From JBGSQR01 sp964509295 (GTDB taxonomy: Bacteria; Desulfobacterota; Desulfuromonadia; Geobacterales; Pseudopelobacteraceae), in NCBI GenBank assembly GCA_964509295.1, contig CAZDWS010000002.1, positions 248,001 to 312,000 of the forward strand: 64,000 nucleotides of DNA, in the 5' to 3' direction. Under the pieces are notes generated by a model. It made no database searches. It worked only from the letters and a program-made list of their open reading frames with translations, and was not told the DNA's origin. Positions 14,760 to 23,428 of the stretch are shown here, piece after piece. The stretch's first letter is position 1. Every line of letters begins with the position of its first letter. The position numbers and the translations under genes are program-made.

Positions 14760-17645
14760 CTACAGTACGGCACTCAGATATTGTGCTGTTTTGATGCGTC
14801 TTTTTTGCTCGACCTCTGCCGGGTCCACATCCACGTGAATTCCATCGGGGGTGATTTTGAAAAGTGTCTGACCTTTCTGGACAATCGTTCCATCCGCCCC
14901 CTGCATAATAATTTTGTCAATTGTGCCTGAAAACGGTGCGTAGACCTTATTGAACATCTTCATTACTTCAATGATATAGAGGGTCTGTCCCTTTTCAAAA
15001 TGCATTCCTTCGTGGACAAACTTGGGCATGCCGGGCGCCTCCTGGCCATAGTACATGCCACCGTAAACCGAAACAATTTCATCGGCTTTGGTTGATGGCG
15101 GCGGGATCAGCACTTTTTTCATTCTGGCTTGCAGCTCCGGATCATTCAGATATTCCGGTATGGTTATTTCCATATTTTCCTCTACCCGCAGATCCCAGAA
15201 TTTGACGGTTTCACCGATCAGAAACAACATGCCAAGCAGTTCCATTCCCGCTTCATAGGCAAAATGGGCGGAGCGGATCTGCTCCCATATCTCCTGGTCA
15301 TAGTCGCCCTGTGGTGTCTCATTGGCAAGTATCACGTTGAGTTTGAAATACTCTTCCCTGGCAAGCCCGAAACGTTCACGCAGTGTGCGATAAAACTCGA
15401 TCGACTCATGCAGCAGCTTGTTGTCATGATCCCAGATAATGTCTGCTGCAGGTCTGTTCTGGCGATAGTTCATATTCAGAAAGTCATAGGTTTCCTTGAG
15501 GACGCCCAGCGGATTGCGCAGCCAGAGAACCTTTCCATTATCGAACTTGAAGTTTTTGGTATTCATGCTCAGCCAGCCGGAAAGCAGATGAGGATCGTTT
15601 AGCAGGCGCTCCATGGGACGGGTAATCAGGGTGCCTTTGCGATCCAGAACTTCGGACATGCTTTTGGCCGCCTGGGCGTTTCCAGGAAACTCTTTCTCGA
15701 TAAGCTTTACATAATGTTTTTTTGTCTGCAGGAAAGCAAAGACCGGATCCAGCAGGCTGGCCTGTTCCTTGAGTGTGCCCACCAGAGTCAGGTATGGAAC
15801 AACAAAGCGGGTGGTCGGTTTGGCATTTACATTGTGACCCAGAAACCAGTTGACCAGACCGAAGTGGAACTCCAGGTTGGTAGCCAGATTTTCTCCATTG
15901 ATAGTGGTGCTGCGAATGACCGAAGCCAGTCGTTCATAACTTTCAAGCCTGTCCTTGCCGGTGGTCAGCAGCAGGGCAATATTAGAGTCGTAGGCGCCGG
16001 CCACATTATATTTCATGAACTGGCCTGTGTCAGGATTCAGCATGCTGATGCCCTGGTCATCACGGATTTCACCCTGGATCGGTTTGGACCAGAATCGGAT
16101 CACTCCTCCGGCATTGGGTGAAAGCGATGCGTCGGTTGCATTAAGTCGTGCCTCCACAGCAGCGTTGAAACGTACAATACGCTCCGGTCTGGGAAGTTTA
16201 TCTTTGTGCCGCGCTATCAGGGCCATGGCTTCTACCAGCGACTCGACAACAAAGAAATCTTCCGGGTCATCCGGGTTGGTGAATTTGAGGCTGTAACATA
16301 GTTCCGTGACCCGGTGTTCAACCTGGATTCTGGTGTTTACCTCCATGAAGAAGTGGTGATCACGGTCCACAATGCACTCAAAGGTGGAGACGGAATCGAG
16401 TCCTACCGCTTTACCAAAGCGTTCCGATTCTTCTTCCATTTTTTTCAGAACATGCAAATCGCTTTCCAGAGCCTTGACTTCAGCCGTTTTTCCCGTAGCT
16501 TTTGCTGTCTCAATAGCGGCCAGCAACCCCTCCCGGGTAACGGAAACCTCCAGCAGCTTCTGTTCATGCATCTGCAGCGAACAGTCGCGCCCACCCAGGG
16601 CGATGCACCAGTCACCGTTACCCAATAGTTGAATCTCATTGTGTCGGGTCTGCTCTATATTCAGCTCGACCAGCACATTTTTATTGTCACCAATGCCATT
16701 GGATTTTACTTCGTTAAGGATTTCACGCACCAGAGCCGGGGCTTCGGATGCGGCCTGCTGTATGGTGTTGTCGTCAAACCGGCTGGTGGTCAACAGTGCT
16801 GCGCCCAAAATTCGTTGACCTTTTCCGCCTCCGCCACCAATGGCCTTAAGCCGGACCCGGCTGCGGGGATATTTTTGGAACATGGCAACCACTTCCTGCT
16901 GGACCTGGGCGCACAACTCCTCCACTGAAAACAGGTCTATTCCCTTTTCATAGGAAGCGTAAAGAATGTGATCAGCCAGCTCTTCCGGAGTGATGTCACT
17001 GTTGTTAATTATCGCCGGTTCGCAGACGAGCCCTTCGGCTTTTATCAATGCCAGCAGTTTATCCCGGTCCGGGTGTTTTTTTAGCAGTGTCCTGGCTGTA
17101 ACATTGTCTATGCCCGGTGTTACGCTGACATTGACGTTGAGGGCGGTCCGTTTAGCTTCGTCTTTTTTACCGGCACTGTTCTGTGTGGCAGAGCAGGGGC
17201 CGATAAATGTCAGACCGGCATTTTCTATGGCGGCAACAAACTCACCATCCTCGGCCATGAAACCGTAGCCGGCAAAGATTGAGTCATAGCCGTTATCCAG
17301 GGCGATGCCGATGATCTGGTGGATGCGCTCCACTCGCTCTTCCCTGGTGGCGCCGGTGTAGTCCGGAATGCGGTGGACGCGTCGGGAATCGGTCAGGGTA
17401 CGCAGTTCCGGTGCCAGGGCGCGTGGATAAACGATGGAGTCTTTTTCAGATAATAGTATTCCAAAATGGCTGATTCCCATCTCGGTATAAACATCCATGG
17501 CCTCTTTACGCACTGGACCACGGCAGACGATCAAAGGTTTCATCTCTTCACAGGAAAAGGAACTGACCCAGGTTGAGGTAGAGGCAGCAAGGCGGCGATC
17601 CTTGTGAACCAGCGGGTTGTTCATGTAGTAATCGTTAAAATACAT
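14760..17645 (-). CDS. biotin carboxylase/biotin carboxyl-carrier subunit of an acyl-CoA carboxylase
   Basis: A 961-aa fusion. Residues ~36-560 are a biotin carboxylase: PLIVCRGPVRKEAMDVYTEMGI start, the ATP-grasp Gly-rich loop GGGGGKG (270-276), and the VNTRIQVEHRVTE catalytic segment. Between ~175 and ~265 it has an insertion relative to ordinary AccC. Residues ~560-860 are a helical region with no motif I recognise. A biotinyl domain follows (about 860-935) with the biotin acceptor Lys896 in EVMKM, and a 64-residue tail after the Lys, longer than usual. It would carboxylate biotin with ATP and bicarbonate and pass it to the carboxyltransferase encoded 41 nt upstream. The ATG has GGAGAG 7 nt before it. 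Acetyl-CoA, propionyl-CoA or another acyl-CoA are all possible substrates. Confidence 0.88.
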   Translation of the reverse strand: MYFNDYYMNNPLVHKDRRLAASTSTWVSSFSCEEMKPLIVCRGPVRKEAMDVYTEMGISHFGILLSEKDSIVYPRALAPELRTLTDSRRVHRIPDYTGATREERVERIHQIIGIALDNGYDSIFAGYGFMAEDGEFVAAIENAGLTFIGPCSATQNSAGKKDEAKRTALNVNVSVTPGIDNVTARTLLKKHPDRDKLLALIKAEGLVCEPAIINNSDITPEELADHILYASYEKGIDLFSVEELCAQVQQEVVAMFQKYPRSRVRLKAIGGGGGKGQRILGAALLTTSRFDDNTIQQAASEAPALVREILNEVKSNGIGDNKNVLVELNIEQTRHNEIQLLGNGDWCIALGGRDCSLQMHEQKLLEVSVTREGLLAAIETAKATGKTAEVKALESDLHVLKKMEEESERFGKAVGLDSVSTFECIVDRDHHFFMEVNTRIQVEHRVTELCYSLKFTNPDDPEDFFVVESLVEAMALIARHKDKLPRPERIVRFNAAVEARLNATDASLSPNAGGVIRFWSKPIQGEIRDDQGISMLNPDTGQFMKYNVAGAYDSNIALLLTTGKDRLESYERLASVIRSTTINGENLATNLEFHFGLVNWFLGHNVNAKPTTRFVVPYLTLVGTLKEQASLLDPVFAFLQTKKHYVKLIEKEFPGNAQAAKSMSEVLDRKGTLITRPMERLLNDPHLLSGWLSMNTKNFKFDNGKVLWLRNPLGVLKETYDFLNMNYRQNRPAADIIWDHDNKLLHESIEFYRTLRERFGLAREEYFKLNVILANETPQGDYDQEIWEQIRSAHFAYEAGMELLGMLFLIGETVKFWDLRVEENMEITIPEYLNDPELQARMKKVLIPPPSTKADEIVSVYGGMYYGQEAPGMPKFVHEGMHFEKGQTLYIIEVMKMFNKVYAPFSGTIDKIIMQGADGTIVQKGQTLFKITPDGIHVDVDPAEVEQKRRIKTAQYLSAVL

Positions 17646-17686
17646 ATATTATCTCTCCGATCTGCTGGCGAACTTGAAATAAATGA

Positions 17687-19411
17687 TCAGTAAAACTCTC
17701 TGTGGATAGCCTGCAATGGGCTTGGCTTGTAGTGCCTGAGAAAAAAGTTCATGTTTTCCCCCAGCACTTTGCGCAAATCCGTAGGCATAACAAGAGAGGA
17801 GATTGAACCGAGACTGAGAGCTTCCTTGGGGTTCATCAACGCTTTTTCGTAACGCAGGTTGAGTTCGGCTTCCTGGGTTTTGACCCAATCGGCGGTTTCC
17901 TTTTCCGCATCAGCTTTGGCAGCCTCTTCACTGCTGCCCGCCTCCATACGTTGCTGAATACCCTGCTTGATACGGGTGACTATTGAACGGCGTAACTTGC
18001 GGATTTCATCCTTGTAAACGAACTCTTTTCCGGCCGGCCCCATAACTGCCAGACGGGTTGTGGGAAGGGCCAGAACCAGGTTGGCACCGGTCGGGTAATT
18101 GTTATAGGCGGCATAGGCGCCTCCGTAGGCGTTGCGCAGAATCAGCAGTATTCGCGGGGTGCGGATATCGATGATCGAGTCCAGCATGGCGCGTCCGGCC
18201 TGGACTATGCCTCGGGCCTCCTGTTCTCTGCCGGGCAGAAAACCGGTTGTATCTTCCATGAAAATCATGGGGATGTTGTAGATGTTGCAGAAACGGTTGA
18301 AGCGGGCCACTTTGTAGGCCGCATCACAATCGATCTGGCCGGAATCAACTGCGCTGTTGTTGGCGACAAAACCGACCACATTGCCGTCAAGGCGACCAAA
18401 GGCGGTGATGACGTTGGGTGCCCGGTTGCGCTGCAGTTCAAAAAAGTCGCCATGGTCGCAGATCTGTTGAATAATGATGGAGACGTCAAAGGGTGTGTTA
18501 AACCCGGTTGGCGAGTTGAAGGCCTTTTTGAGCAGAGTGCTGATTTCCCAGGTTTTTCGATCCAGTGGATCAGTGGTTTTCCGGTAGGGGGCCATGACGC
18601 TGTTGTTGTCAGGCAGATAATTCAGCAGCTGCAGAATTGTTCGAAGCGCCGTAACCTCATCGCCAACCGCCAGATCTGCAACGCCGGACAGGCTGTGAAC
18701 AGAAGGCCCGCCCAACTCCTCGGCTGAAATATCTTCACCCAGCACAGACTTGACCACACCGGGGCCGGTCAGTCCGAAGAAGGTGTCGCTGGGCTGAATT
18801 ACGAAGCTTCCCTGGCGGGGGAGATAACTGCCGCCGCCGGCATTAAAGCCGAACATGCACATAATGGAAGGGACAATGCCGCTGATTTTACGCAGCGCCG
18901 TAAAGGCTTCTGCATAACCATCCAGGCCACCGACTCCGGCCGGTACGAACGCGCCGCCACTGTCGTTCATGCCGATCAGCGGAATCCCGTTTTCACCGGC
19001 TGTCTGGAAAAGGCGGGCCAGTTTTTTACCATTGGTAGCATCCATGGAACCTGCACGAACAGTGAAGTCATGTCCATAAATGGCCACATCACGGCCACCG
19101 ATGTTCAGAATACCTGTTACCAGAGAAGCACCGTCAAGATTCTTGCCCCAGTTCTGGAACAGTATGTTGGGCTCCAATTCGGTGAGTACCTTGATCCGCT
19201 CCCAGACAGTCATACGCTTCTTGAAGTGCTGTTTCTCAATTTGATCAATGCCGACGGATTTTTTTGGCCGCTGAATCAGGTCATACCCTTCCTGCATGGC
19301 CTCTTCAAAACCGCCGGTAGCGTGGGAAATTTCCCCTGGTATGATGAATTCGATTTTTTTAGTGGTTTTAAACGGGTTTTTCAGTACTGGTAAAATCGCT
19401 TTTTGGGACAT
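17687..19411 (-). CDS. acyl-CoA carboxylase carboxyltransferase subunit
   Basis: The ATG at 19411 is taken as the start: GGAAGG (19421-19426) is 9 nt before it but directly touches an alternative GTG at 19418-19420, too close to serve it. The product is ~574 aa with both crotonase-like halves of the carboxyltransferase: YGHDFTVRAGSMDATNGKK and MNDSGGAFVPAGVGGLDGY in the first, then GFVANNSAVDSGQIDCDAA, FMEDTTGFLPG and the NAYGGAYAAYNNYPTGANL oxyanion region in the second. This is the layout of propionyl-/methylcrotonyl-type beta subunits. It would transfer the carboxyl group from biotin to an acyl-CoA. It begins the carboxylase gene pair and lies ~226 nt after hypC, with a repeat element in the gap. 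Confidence 0.9.
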   Translation of the reverse strand: MSQKAILPVLKNPFKTTKKIEFIIPGEISHATGGFEEAMQEGYDLIQRPKKSVGIDQIEKQHFKKRMTVWERIKVLTELEPNILFQNWGKNLDGASLVTGILNIGGRDVAIYGHDFTVRAGSMDATNGKKLARLFQTAGENGIPLIGMNDSGGAFVPAGVGGLDGYAEAFTALRKISGIVPSIMCMFGFNAGGGSYLPRQGSFVIQPSDTFFGLTGPGVVKSVLGEDISAEELGGPSVHSLSGVADLAVGDEVTALRTILQLLNYLPDNNSVMAPYRKTTDPLDRKTWEISTLLKKAFNSPTGFNTPFDVSIIIQQICDHGDFFELQRNRAPNVITAFGRLDGNVVGFVANNSAVDSGQIDCDAAYKVARFNRFCNIYNIPMIFMEDTTGFLPGREQEARGIVQAGRAMLDSIIDIRTPRILLILRNAYGGAYAAYNNYPTGANLVLALPTTRLAVMGPAGKEFVYKDEIRKLRRSIVTRIKQGIQQRMEAGSSEEAAKADAEKETADWVKTQEAELNLRYEKALMNPKEALSLGSISSLVMPTDLRKVLGENMNFFLRHYKPSPLQAIHREFY

Positions 19412-19456
19412 CTTTGCCACCCTTCCGTAATAGGGATTGGTTCAACAGGCTAATGT

Positions 19457-19600
19457 TTCACGCGGAGGCGCGGCCAAAAGTAGGCGCTTCTAAGCGAGTA
19501 CGCAGAGAAAACCAAGACATAAATTCAACGTCTTTACTGATTAAATAAAAATTCTTTTATTTTGATTTTCTCCGCGCTCTTTGCGTCTTTGCGTGAGACA
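19457..19600. repeat. inverted heptad-type element between hypC and the carboxylase genes
   Basis: The right end (TTTGCGTCTTTGCGTGAG) matches the arms of the elements at 39335-39520 and 55706-55836. The left end (TTTCACGCGGAGGCG) and an inner pair (GCAGAGAAAACC against GATTTTCTCCGCGC) are inverted partners. The AT-rich centre differs from the other two elements. The 226-nt gap between hypC and the carboxyltransferase gene holds nothing else I can identify. Confidence 0.7.
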
Positions 19601-19645
19601 GTTTTTGTATGATTCTGTGTTGACCAGAACAGTTGCAATATCAAT

Positions 19646-19876
19646 TTATTGCATATCCTCAACTGTGAAAACCTCTCTCATCAGTTGCAGGGTTTCTTCG
19701 GCATATTTTTCGTCAAGTCTGGATATGGCAAATCCGGCATGGACAATGACGTAGTCGCCTATATCCACCTGTTCATCCAGAAGTTTAAGGCTGGCCTCTT
19801 TCTGTACACCGTCAATTTCCGCTATTACTCCGAATTCATCTTTGCTGATTACCTTCATGGGGACGCCTAAACACAT
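19646..19876 (-). CDS. hypC: hydrogenase maturation chaperone HypC
   Basis: A 76-aa protein beginning MCLGVPMKV; Cys2 is the essential Fe ligand after removal of the start Met. HypC pairs with HypD to carry the Fe(CN)2CO unit to the hydrogenase large-subunit precursor. IDGVQKEASLKLLDE and the GDYVIVHAGFAISRLDE block complete the family signature, and length is normal. The hypF stop (TGA, 19880-19878) is one base from the hypC ATG, and GGAGAA inside the hypF end provides the ribosome-binding site, so the two are translationally coupled. Confidence 0.97.
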   Translation of the reverse strand: MCLGVPMKVISKDEFGVIAEIDGVQKEASLKLLDEQVDIGDYVIVHAGFAISRLDEKYAEETLQLMREVFTVEDMQ

Positions 19877-19877
19877 G

Positions 19878-22283
19878 TCAGTTTATTCTCCTTCCTGCAA
19901 TCGCAGCCTGTCCCAGAGCAATGCCGCCGTCGTTGGGCGGTACAAGTCGGTGGGTAAATACCTGTAATTTTTTAGAACTTAAAAGAGTATATACCAATTC
20001 GCTCAAAAGGCGATTCTGAAAAACTCCACCGGAGAGAACAACGCGGTCAAGACCTGTATCTGCTGAAATTTTAAGACACATTTGTGTTAGTGCTTCGGCA
20101 ACCGTATTGTGGAAACGGCGGGCAATGACGGAATTTGAAATCCCTGCCGACTGGTCTGCCATGATGGCCGCGATTGTTTGGGAAAAGTCGATTGTTGGAG
20201 TTCCCTCTCCCTCTGGGAGAGGGTGGCCAAAGGCCGGGTGAGGGAGGTTGTCCGTACACATCTCATACTCATAAGCAATTGTATCCCCCGACAACTCCGC
20301 CAGTACCTCCAGCTCAATTGCAGCCTGCCCATCATAGGACACAAAATGTCTTATTCCCAGCAGCGCCGCCACCGCATCAAACAGACGCCCGCAACTGGAG
20401 GTCAAGGGAGAGTTCAACCCTTTTTGCAACATTGATTTCAGCAGGCTGGCTTCCATCCCATTCATCCGCTGAATAACCGGGTGCTCTAGCTCAAATGCCT
20501 GCTCGCCCATTAACTGATACAGATAGCTGACCGCCATGCGCCATGGTTCGCGAACCGCCGCATCGCCACCGGGCAAGCGGGTTTGCCGGAAGTGAGCGGT
20601 ACGCTGAAAACCGTTGTAGTCGCCAACAAGAAATTCACCGCCCCAGATGGTGCCGTCATTGCCAAATCCGGTACCGTCAAGGATGATGCCGATAACTTCA
20701 CCGGTCAATCCGTTTTCTGCCATGCAGGAGGCCAGGTGGGCATGGTGGTGTTGTACCGCAATTAGCGGAAGTCCTGATTCAGTTGCATACAGGGATGAAC
20801 TGTAATCCGGGTGCAGGTCACAGGCTACAGTTTCCGGTACAATCTGCAGCAGATTTAACAGATGCTGAATTGAGTGACGGAATAAGTCGTTAGTTGATCT
20901 GTTTTGAAGATCACCCAGGTGTTGACTCAGAAAAGCCTGTTCTCCATTGACAAGGCAGATGGCCCCTTTCATTTCTGCCCCGGTCGCCAGTATTGGTGCA
21001 AGCTTGAATGGCAGTTTGACCGGGCGTGGCGCATAACCTCTGGCACGTCGATAAAAGAGCGGCTTTTCCTGGAATACCCGGATTACGGAATCATCACAGC
21101 GCATATGAATCGGGCGGTTGTGAACAAGAAAGAAGTCCGCAATGCCGCCCAGACGCTGGACGGCGTCAGAGTCTTCATAAACGATCGGCTCATCTGAGAT
21201 GTTGGCGCTGGTCATAACTAATACTGTTCGTGGTTCATCGCTAGCAATTTCTGTTTCCAACCTTGAACCTTGAACTACGAACCTTGAACCTTTTTTGAAA
21301 AGCAGATGATGCAGAGGCGCATAGGGGAGCATCAGGCCGAGCCAGCCGTTGTCCGGGGCGACCAGAGGAGAAACCGTGCAGTTATTGCTCTTCCTGACAA
21401 TTACAATAGGGCTTTCCTGCGATGCCAGCAGCTTTTCTTCCATTGTATTCAGGCAGGTCAGTTGGCGTGCCGTTTCCAGGTTGGCTGCCATGACGGCGAA
21501 TGGTTTTTCATCCCTTTTCTTGCGTTCCCGCAGGCGTTTGACCGCCTGATGGTTGCAGGCATCGACCGCCAGGTGATAGCCGCCTATGCCTTTGATGGCA
21601 ATGATTTTACCTTCCTGCAGCAATCTAATGCATTGGTCAACTGCTTCAATACCAGCAGAAAGTTTGTTGCCTTCTGAGTTCAGCAGGGAGACCTGAGGCC
21701 CGCAAACAGGACAGGCATTGGGCTGGGCATGGAAACGCCGGTCACCGGGATTAAAATATTCATCCAGACATTTCGGGCATTGCTGGAATTCTGCCATGGT
21801 TGTGTACTGCCGGTCATAGGGGGCGGATTTTATTATGCTGTAGCGGGGGCCGCAGTTGGTGCAGTTGATGAATGGATACAGGTAACGGCGGTCAGCCGGA
21901 TCGAGCAGTTCTTTCAGGCAGTCCGGGCAGATGGCTGTGTCAGGTGCAATCTGGATGGCAGACTCGCCCTGGGTGCTGGCCATGATGGTGAAACCGGATT
22001 CTTCCGGCAGAGCCGGAAGGTTTTTCTGTGTAATTGAGCTGATTGAGGAGAGCGGCGGGGCGTTGGAGTGTAACTCTTCATCGAAGTCAGAGAGCGCTGT
22101 CGTAGTCCCCTGGATTTCAATCAGTACTCCGGCAGAGCTGTTTCTGACCCAGCCGGTCAGGCCAAGCCGGTTTGCAATCCGGTAGACAAAGGGCCGGAAG
22201 CCGACCCCCTGGACAATGCCGCCAATGGTCAGTCGGCGACGTTCTATGGTTTTACTGTCCCGGTTGTCAGCCATTGATACCAT
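19878..22283 (-). CDS. hypF: carbamoyltransferase HypF (hydrogenase maturation)
   Basis: An 801-aa enzyme that uses carbamoyl phosphate and ATP to make the cyanide ligands of [NiFe] hydrogenases on HypE. Visible parts: acylphosphatase domain (about 17-105, GIVQGVGFRPFVYRIA), two zinc-finger-like Cys sets (CPDCLKEL...CTNCGPRYS and CPKCLDEY...CPVCGP), the YrdC-like domain (GIGGYHLAVDAC, KPFAVM, MTSANISDEPI) and the Kae1-like C-terminus (HHHAHLASCM, GTGFGNDG). Two repeat insertions sit in frame: a heptad array at residues ~332-353 just before the MTSANISDEP motif, and a REP-like palindrome at ~679-695. Both lengthen loops and leave the motifs intact. The ATG at 22283 has AAGGA 8 nt before it and overlaps the hypB end by 40 nt. 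Confidence 0.95.
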   Translation of the reverse strand: MVSMADNRDSKTIERRRLTIGGIVQGVGFRPFVYRIANRLGLTGWVRNSSAGVLIEIQGTTTALSDFDEELHSNAPPLSSISSITQKNLPALPEESGFTIMASTQGESAIQIAPDTAICPDCLKELLDPADRRYLYPFINCTNCGPRYSIIKSAPYDRQYTTMAEFQQCPKCLDEYFNPGDRRFHAQPNACPVCGPQVSLLNSEGNKLSAGIEAVDQCIRLLQEGKIIAIKGIGGYHLAVDACNHQAVKRLRERKKRDEKPFAVMAANLETARQLTCLNTMEEKLLASQESPIVIVRKSNNCTVSPLVAPDNGWLGLMLPYAPLHHLLFKKGSRFVVQGSRLETEIASDEPRTVLVMTSANISDEPIVYEDSDAVQRLGGIADFFLVHNRPIHMRCDDSVIRVFQEKPLFYRRARGYAPRPVKLPFKLAPILATGAEMKGAICLVNGEQAFLSQHLGDLQNRSTNDLFRHSIQHLLNLLQIVPETVACDLHPDYSSSLYATESGLPLIAVQHHHAHLASCMAENGLTGEVIGIILDGTGFGNDGTIWGGEFLVGDYNGFQRTAHFRQTRLPGGDAAVREPWRMAVSYLYQLMGEQAFELEHPVIQRMNGMEASLLKSMLQKGLNSPLTSSCGRLFDAVAALLGIRHFVSYDGQAAIELEVLAELSGDTIAYEYEMCTDNLPHPAFGHPLPEGEGTPTIDFSQTIAAIMADQSAGISNSVIARRFHNTVAEALTQMCLKISADTGLDRVVLSGGVFQNRLLSELVYTLLSSKKLQVFTHRLVPPNDGGIALGQAAIAGRRIN
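20201..20248. repeat. REP-like palindromic repeat inserted in frame in hypF
   Basis: TTCCCTCTCCCTCTGGGAG then AGGGTGGCC, AAAGGCC and GGGTGAGGGAGG: nested inverted pairs CCCTCTCCC/GGGAGAGGG and GGCC(AAA)GGCC of the kind dispersed in many Gram-negative genomes. Read on the minus strand it encodes PHPAFGHPLPEGEG, a peptide typical of such insertions. Confidence 0.85.
21226..21290. repeat. heptad array inserted in frame in hypF
   Basis: GTTCGTGGTTC on the left, a ~22-nt spacer, then AACCTTGAACCTTGAAC and TACGAACCTTGAACC on the right: the same heptads as at 140-168 and 11976-12036, with opposed arms. The translated minus-strand product is KGSRFVVQGSRLETEI...DEPR, very like the insertion peptide of the ABC exporter. 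Confidence 0.85.
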
Positions 22284-23065
22284 GCTTCCATTCCTTCGCC
22301 GGTTCGGGCCGAAACCTCAAAAATCTCAATGCCCGGGCTGACCTTGCGTGCATACTCCTTGCATTTTTCCTTATCAAAGTCCAGGTGCGGCAGGAGGTCG
22401 GTTTTGTTGAGCAGCATGACCGTCGAGTTGTGGAACATCTGTGGATATTTGAGCGGTTTGTCTTCCCCTTCGGTTACGCTTAATACGACTACCTTGTGGT
22501 GTTCGCCCAGGTCGAATGAGGCGGGGCAGACAAGATTGCCCACATTTTCGATCATCAGAATATCCAGGTTATCCAGATCAAAATTATCAATGCCGTGCAT
22601 AATCATATGGGCGTCCAGATGACAGCCGGCACCGGTGTTGATCTGCTTGACCGGTACACCGGTCGCCGCTATGCGTCTGGCGTCATTGTCGGTTTGCTGG
22701 TCTCCCTCGACCACTGCAAATCGGAAACGGTCTGCCGTATCACGCAGAGTTTTCTCCAACAGGGTGGTTTTGCCGGAACCGGGAGAACTGACCAGGTTCA
22801 GTACAAAGATTCCCTTGTCCTTGAACAGAGCCCGGTTGAACTGTGCCAGACGATTGTTCTTGGCAAGTATGTCCTCTTCTATGGCAATGACAGACCGCTT
22901 TTCTTCATGATGATGTTTGTGGTCGTGCGTGTGGTCGTGTTTGTGGTCACGGTGGGAGTGATCATGGCCGTGATGATGATCTTGCTTGTGATCATGATGC
23001 CCATGGTCATGGTCGTGGTGATGATCGTGTGAATCTGTGGGGCCGCATCCGCAGGTTGTACACAT
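22244..23065 (-). CDS. hypB: HypB GTPase with histidine-rich nickel-binding N-terminus
   Basis: A 273-aa GTPase that loads nickel into [NiFe] hydrogenase precursors. It starts MCTTCGCGP, the Cys-x-x-Cys-Gly-Cys high-affinity Ni motif of HypB, and continues with a His/Asp stretch (residues ~12-54, over 20 His) that resembles the nickel-storage region of HypB from Bradyrhizobium. The GTPase core follows with the P-loop SSPGSGKTTLLE, VVEGDQQTDNDA, the metal-site Cys/His motif (TGAGCHLDAHM), ENVGNLVCP and NKTDLLPHL. The ATG has CGGAG 8 nt upstream. It is first in the hyp operon. hypA is not in the window. Confidence 0.97.
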   Translation of the reverse strand: MCTTCGCGPTDSHDHHHDHDHGHHDHKQDHHHGHDHSHRDHKHDHTHDHKHHHEEKRSVIAIEEDILAKNNRLAQFNRALFKDKGIFVLNLVSSPGSGKTTLLEKTLRDTADRFRFAVVEGDQQTDNDARRIAATGVPVKQINTGAGCHLDAHMIMHGIDNFDLDNLDILMIENVGNLVCPASFDLGEHHKVVVLSVTEGEDKPLKYPQMFHNSTVMLLNKTDLLPHLDFDKEKCKEYARKVSPGIEIFEVSARTGEGMEAWYQWLTTGTVKP

Positions 23066-23265
23066 ATGATTTCTCCGCTGAAAACTTGGAAATAACTACG
23101 GATTCTTATGAATTTAAATATTTTCCCTTTGGCAAATTTAACAGGTTTATCCGGCTATTGCAACAATGCCGGATATCCAGACAGAGTGTTTGTTTTGCCG
23201 TAAACCTTTGGTTTGAAATTGTATATCATTAGAATATGGATTTATTGTGGATTTTAAAATAATTG

Positions 23266-23293
23266 TTGACAATATTGGTAGCGATATTTTAAT
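23266..23293 (+). promoter_or_regulatory. promoter candidate driving the tandem riboswitch leader
   Basis: TTGACA (23266-23271) and TTTAAT (23288-23293) with a 16-nt spacer would place the transcript start near 23300, directly before the first aptamer at 23313. The 23066-23265 stretch between it and hypB is AT-rich and shows nothing else I recognise. Confidence 0.55.
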
Positions 23294-23312
23294 GTATAAC
23301 AAAGCTGAAAAA

Positions 23313-23428
23313 GATATACGAAAATACTAAACCATCTGTGAGGGTGGGACGGAAAGCCTACAGGGTCTCCAAGAGACAGCCGGGTCGCCGAAATATCATA
23401 AAATGATACCAAGGCCCCGGCTTTTTTG
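23313..23428 (+). ncRNA. GEMM-Ib riboswitch, copy 1 (predicted 3',3'-cGAMP sensor) with terminator
   Basis: P1 is GATAT (23313-23317) with ATATC (23393-23397). The GEMM-I core follows: ACTAAACCATC, GAGGGTGGGACGGAAAGCCT, then GGTCTCC...GAGACAGCCGGGTCGCCG. The base matching Vc2 position 20 is A (TACTAAACC against GGGCAAACC), the change that shifts specificity from c-di-GMP to 3',3'-cGAMP in Geobacter riboswitches. AGCCGGG (23378-23384), part of the aptamer, can instead pair with CCCGGCT (23416-23422) ahead of six T, forming a terminator. Ligand binding should therefore block termination (ON switch). The 120 nt after it, before copy 2, holds an ACCGG/CCGGT hairpin (around 23500-23522) and no clear gene. 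Confidence 0.9.

Noticed and set aside
17649..17888. 79-aa minus-strand frame between the carboxylase genes
   Set aside because: It is an out-of-frame shadow of the carboxyltransferase 3' end with no ribosome-binding site and a composition unlike a folded protein.
13647..23065. A [NiFe] hydrogenase operon
   Set aside because: Only maturation genes (hypB, F, C, D) are present; no large or small [NiFe] subunit occurs in the window.
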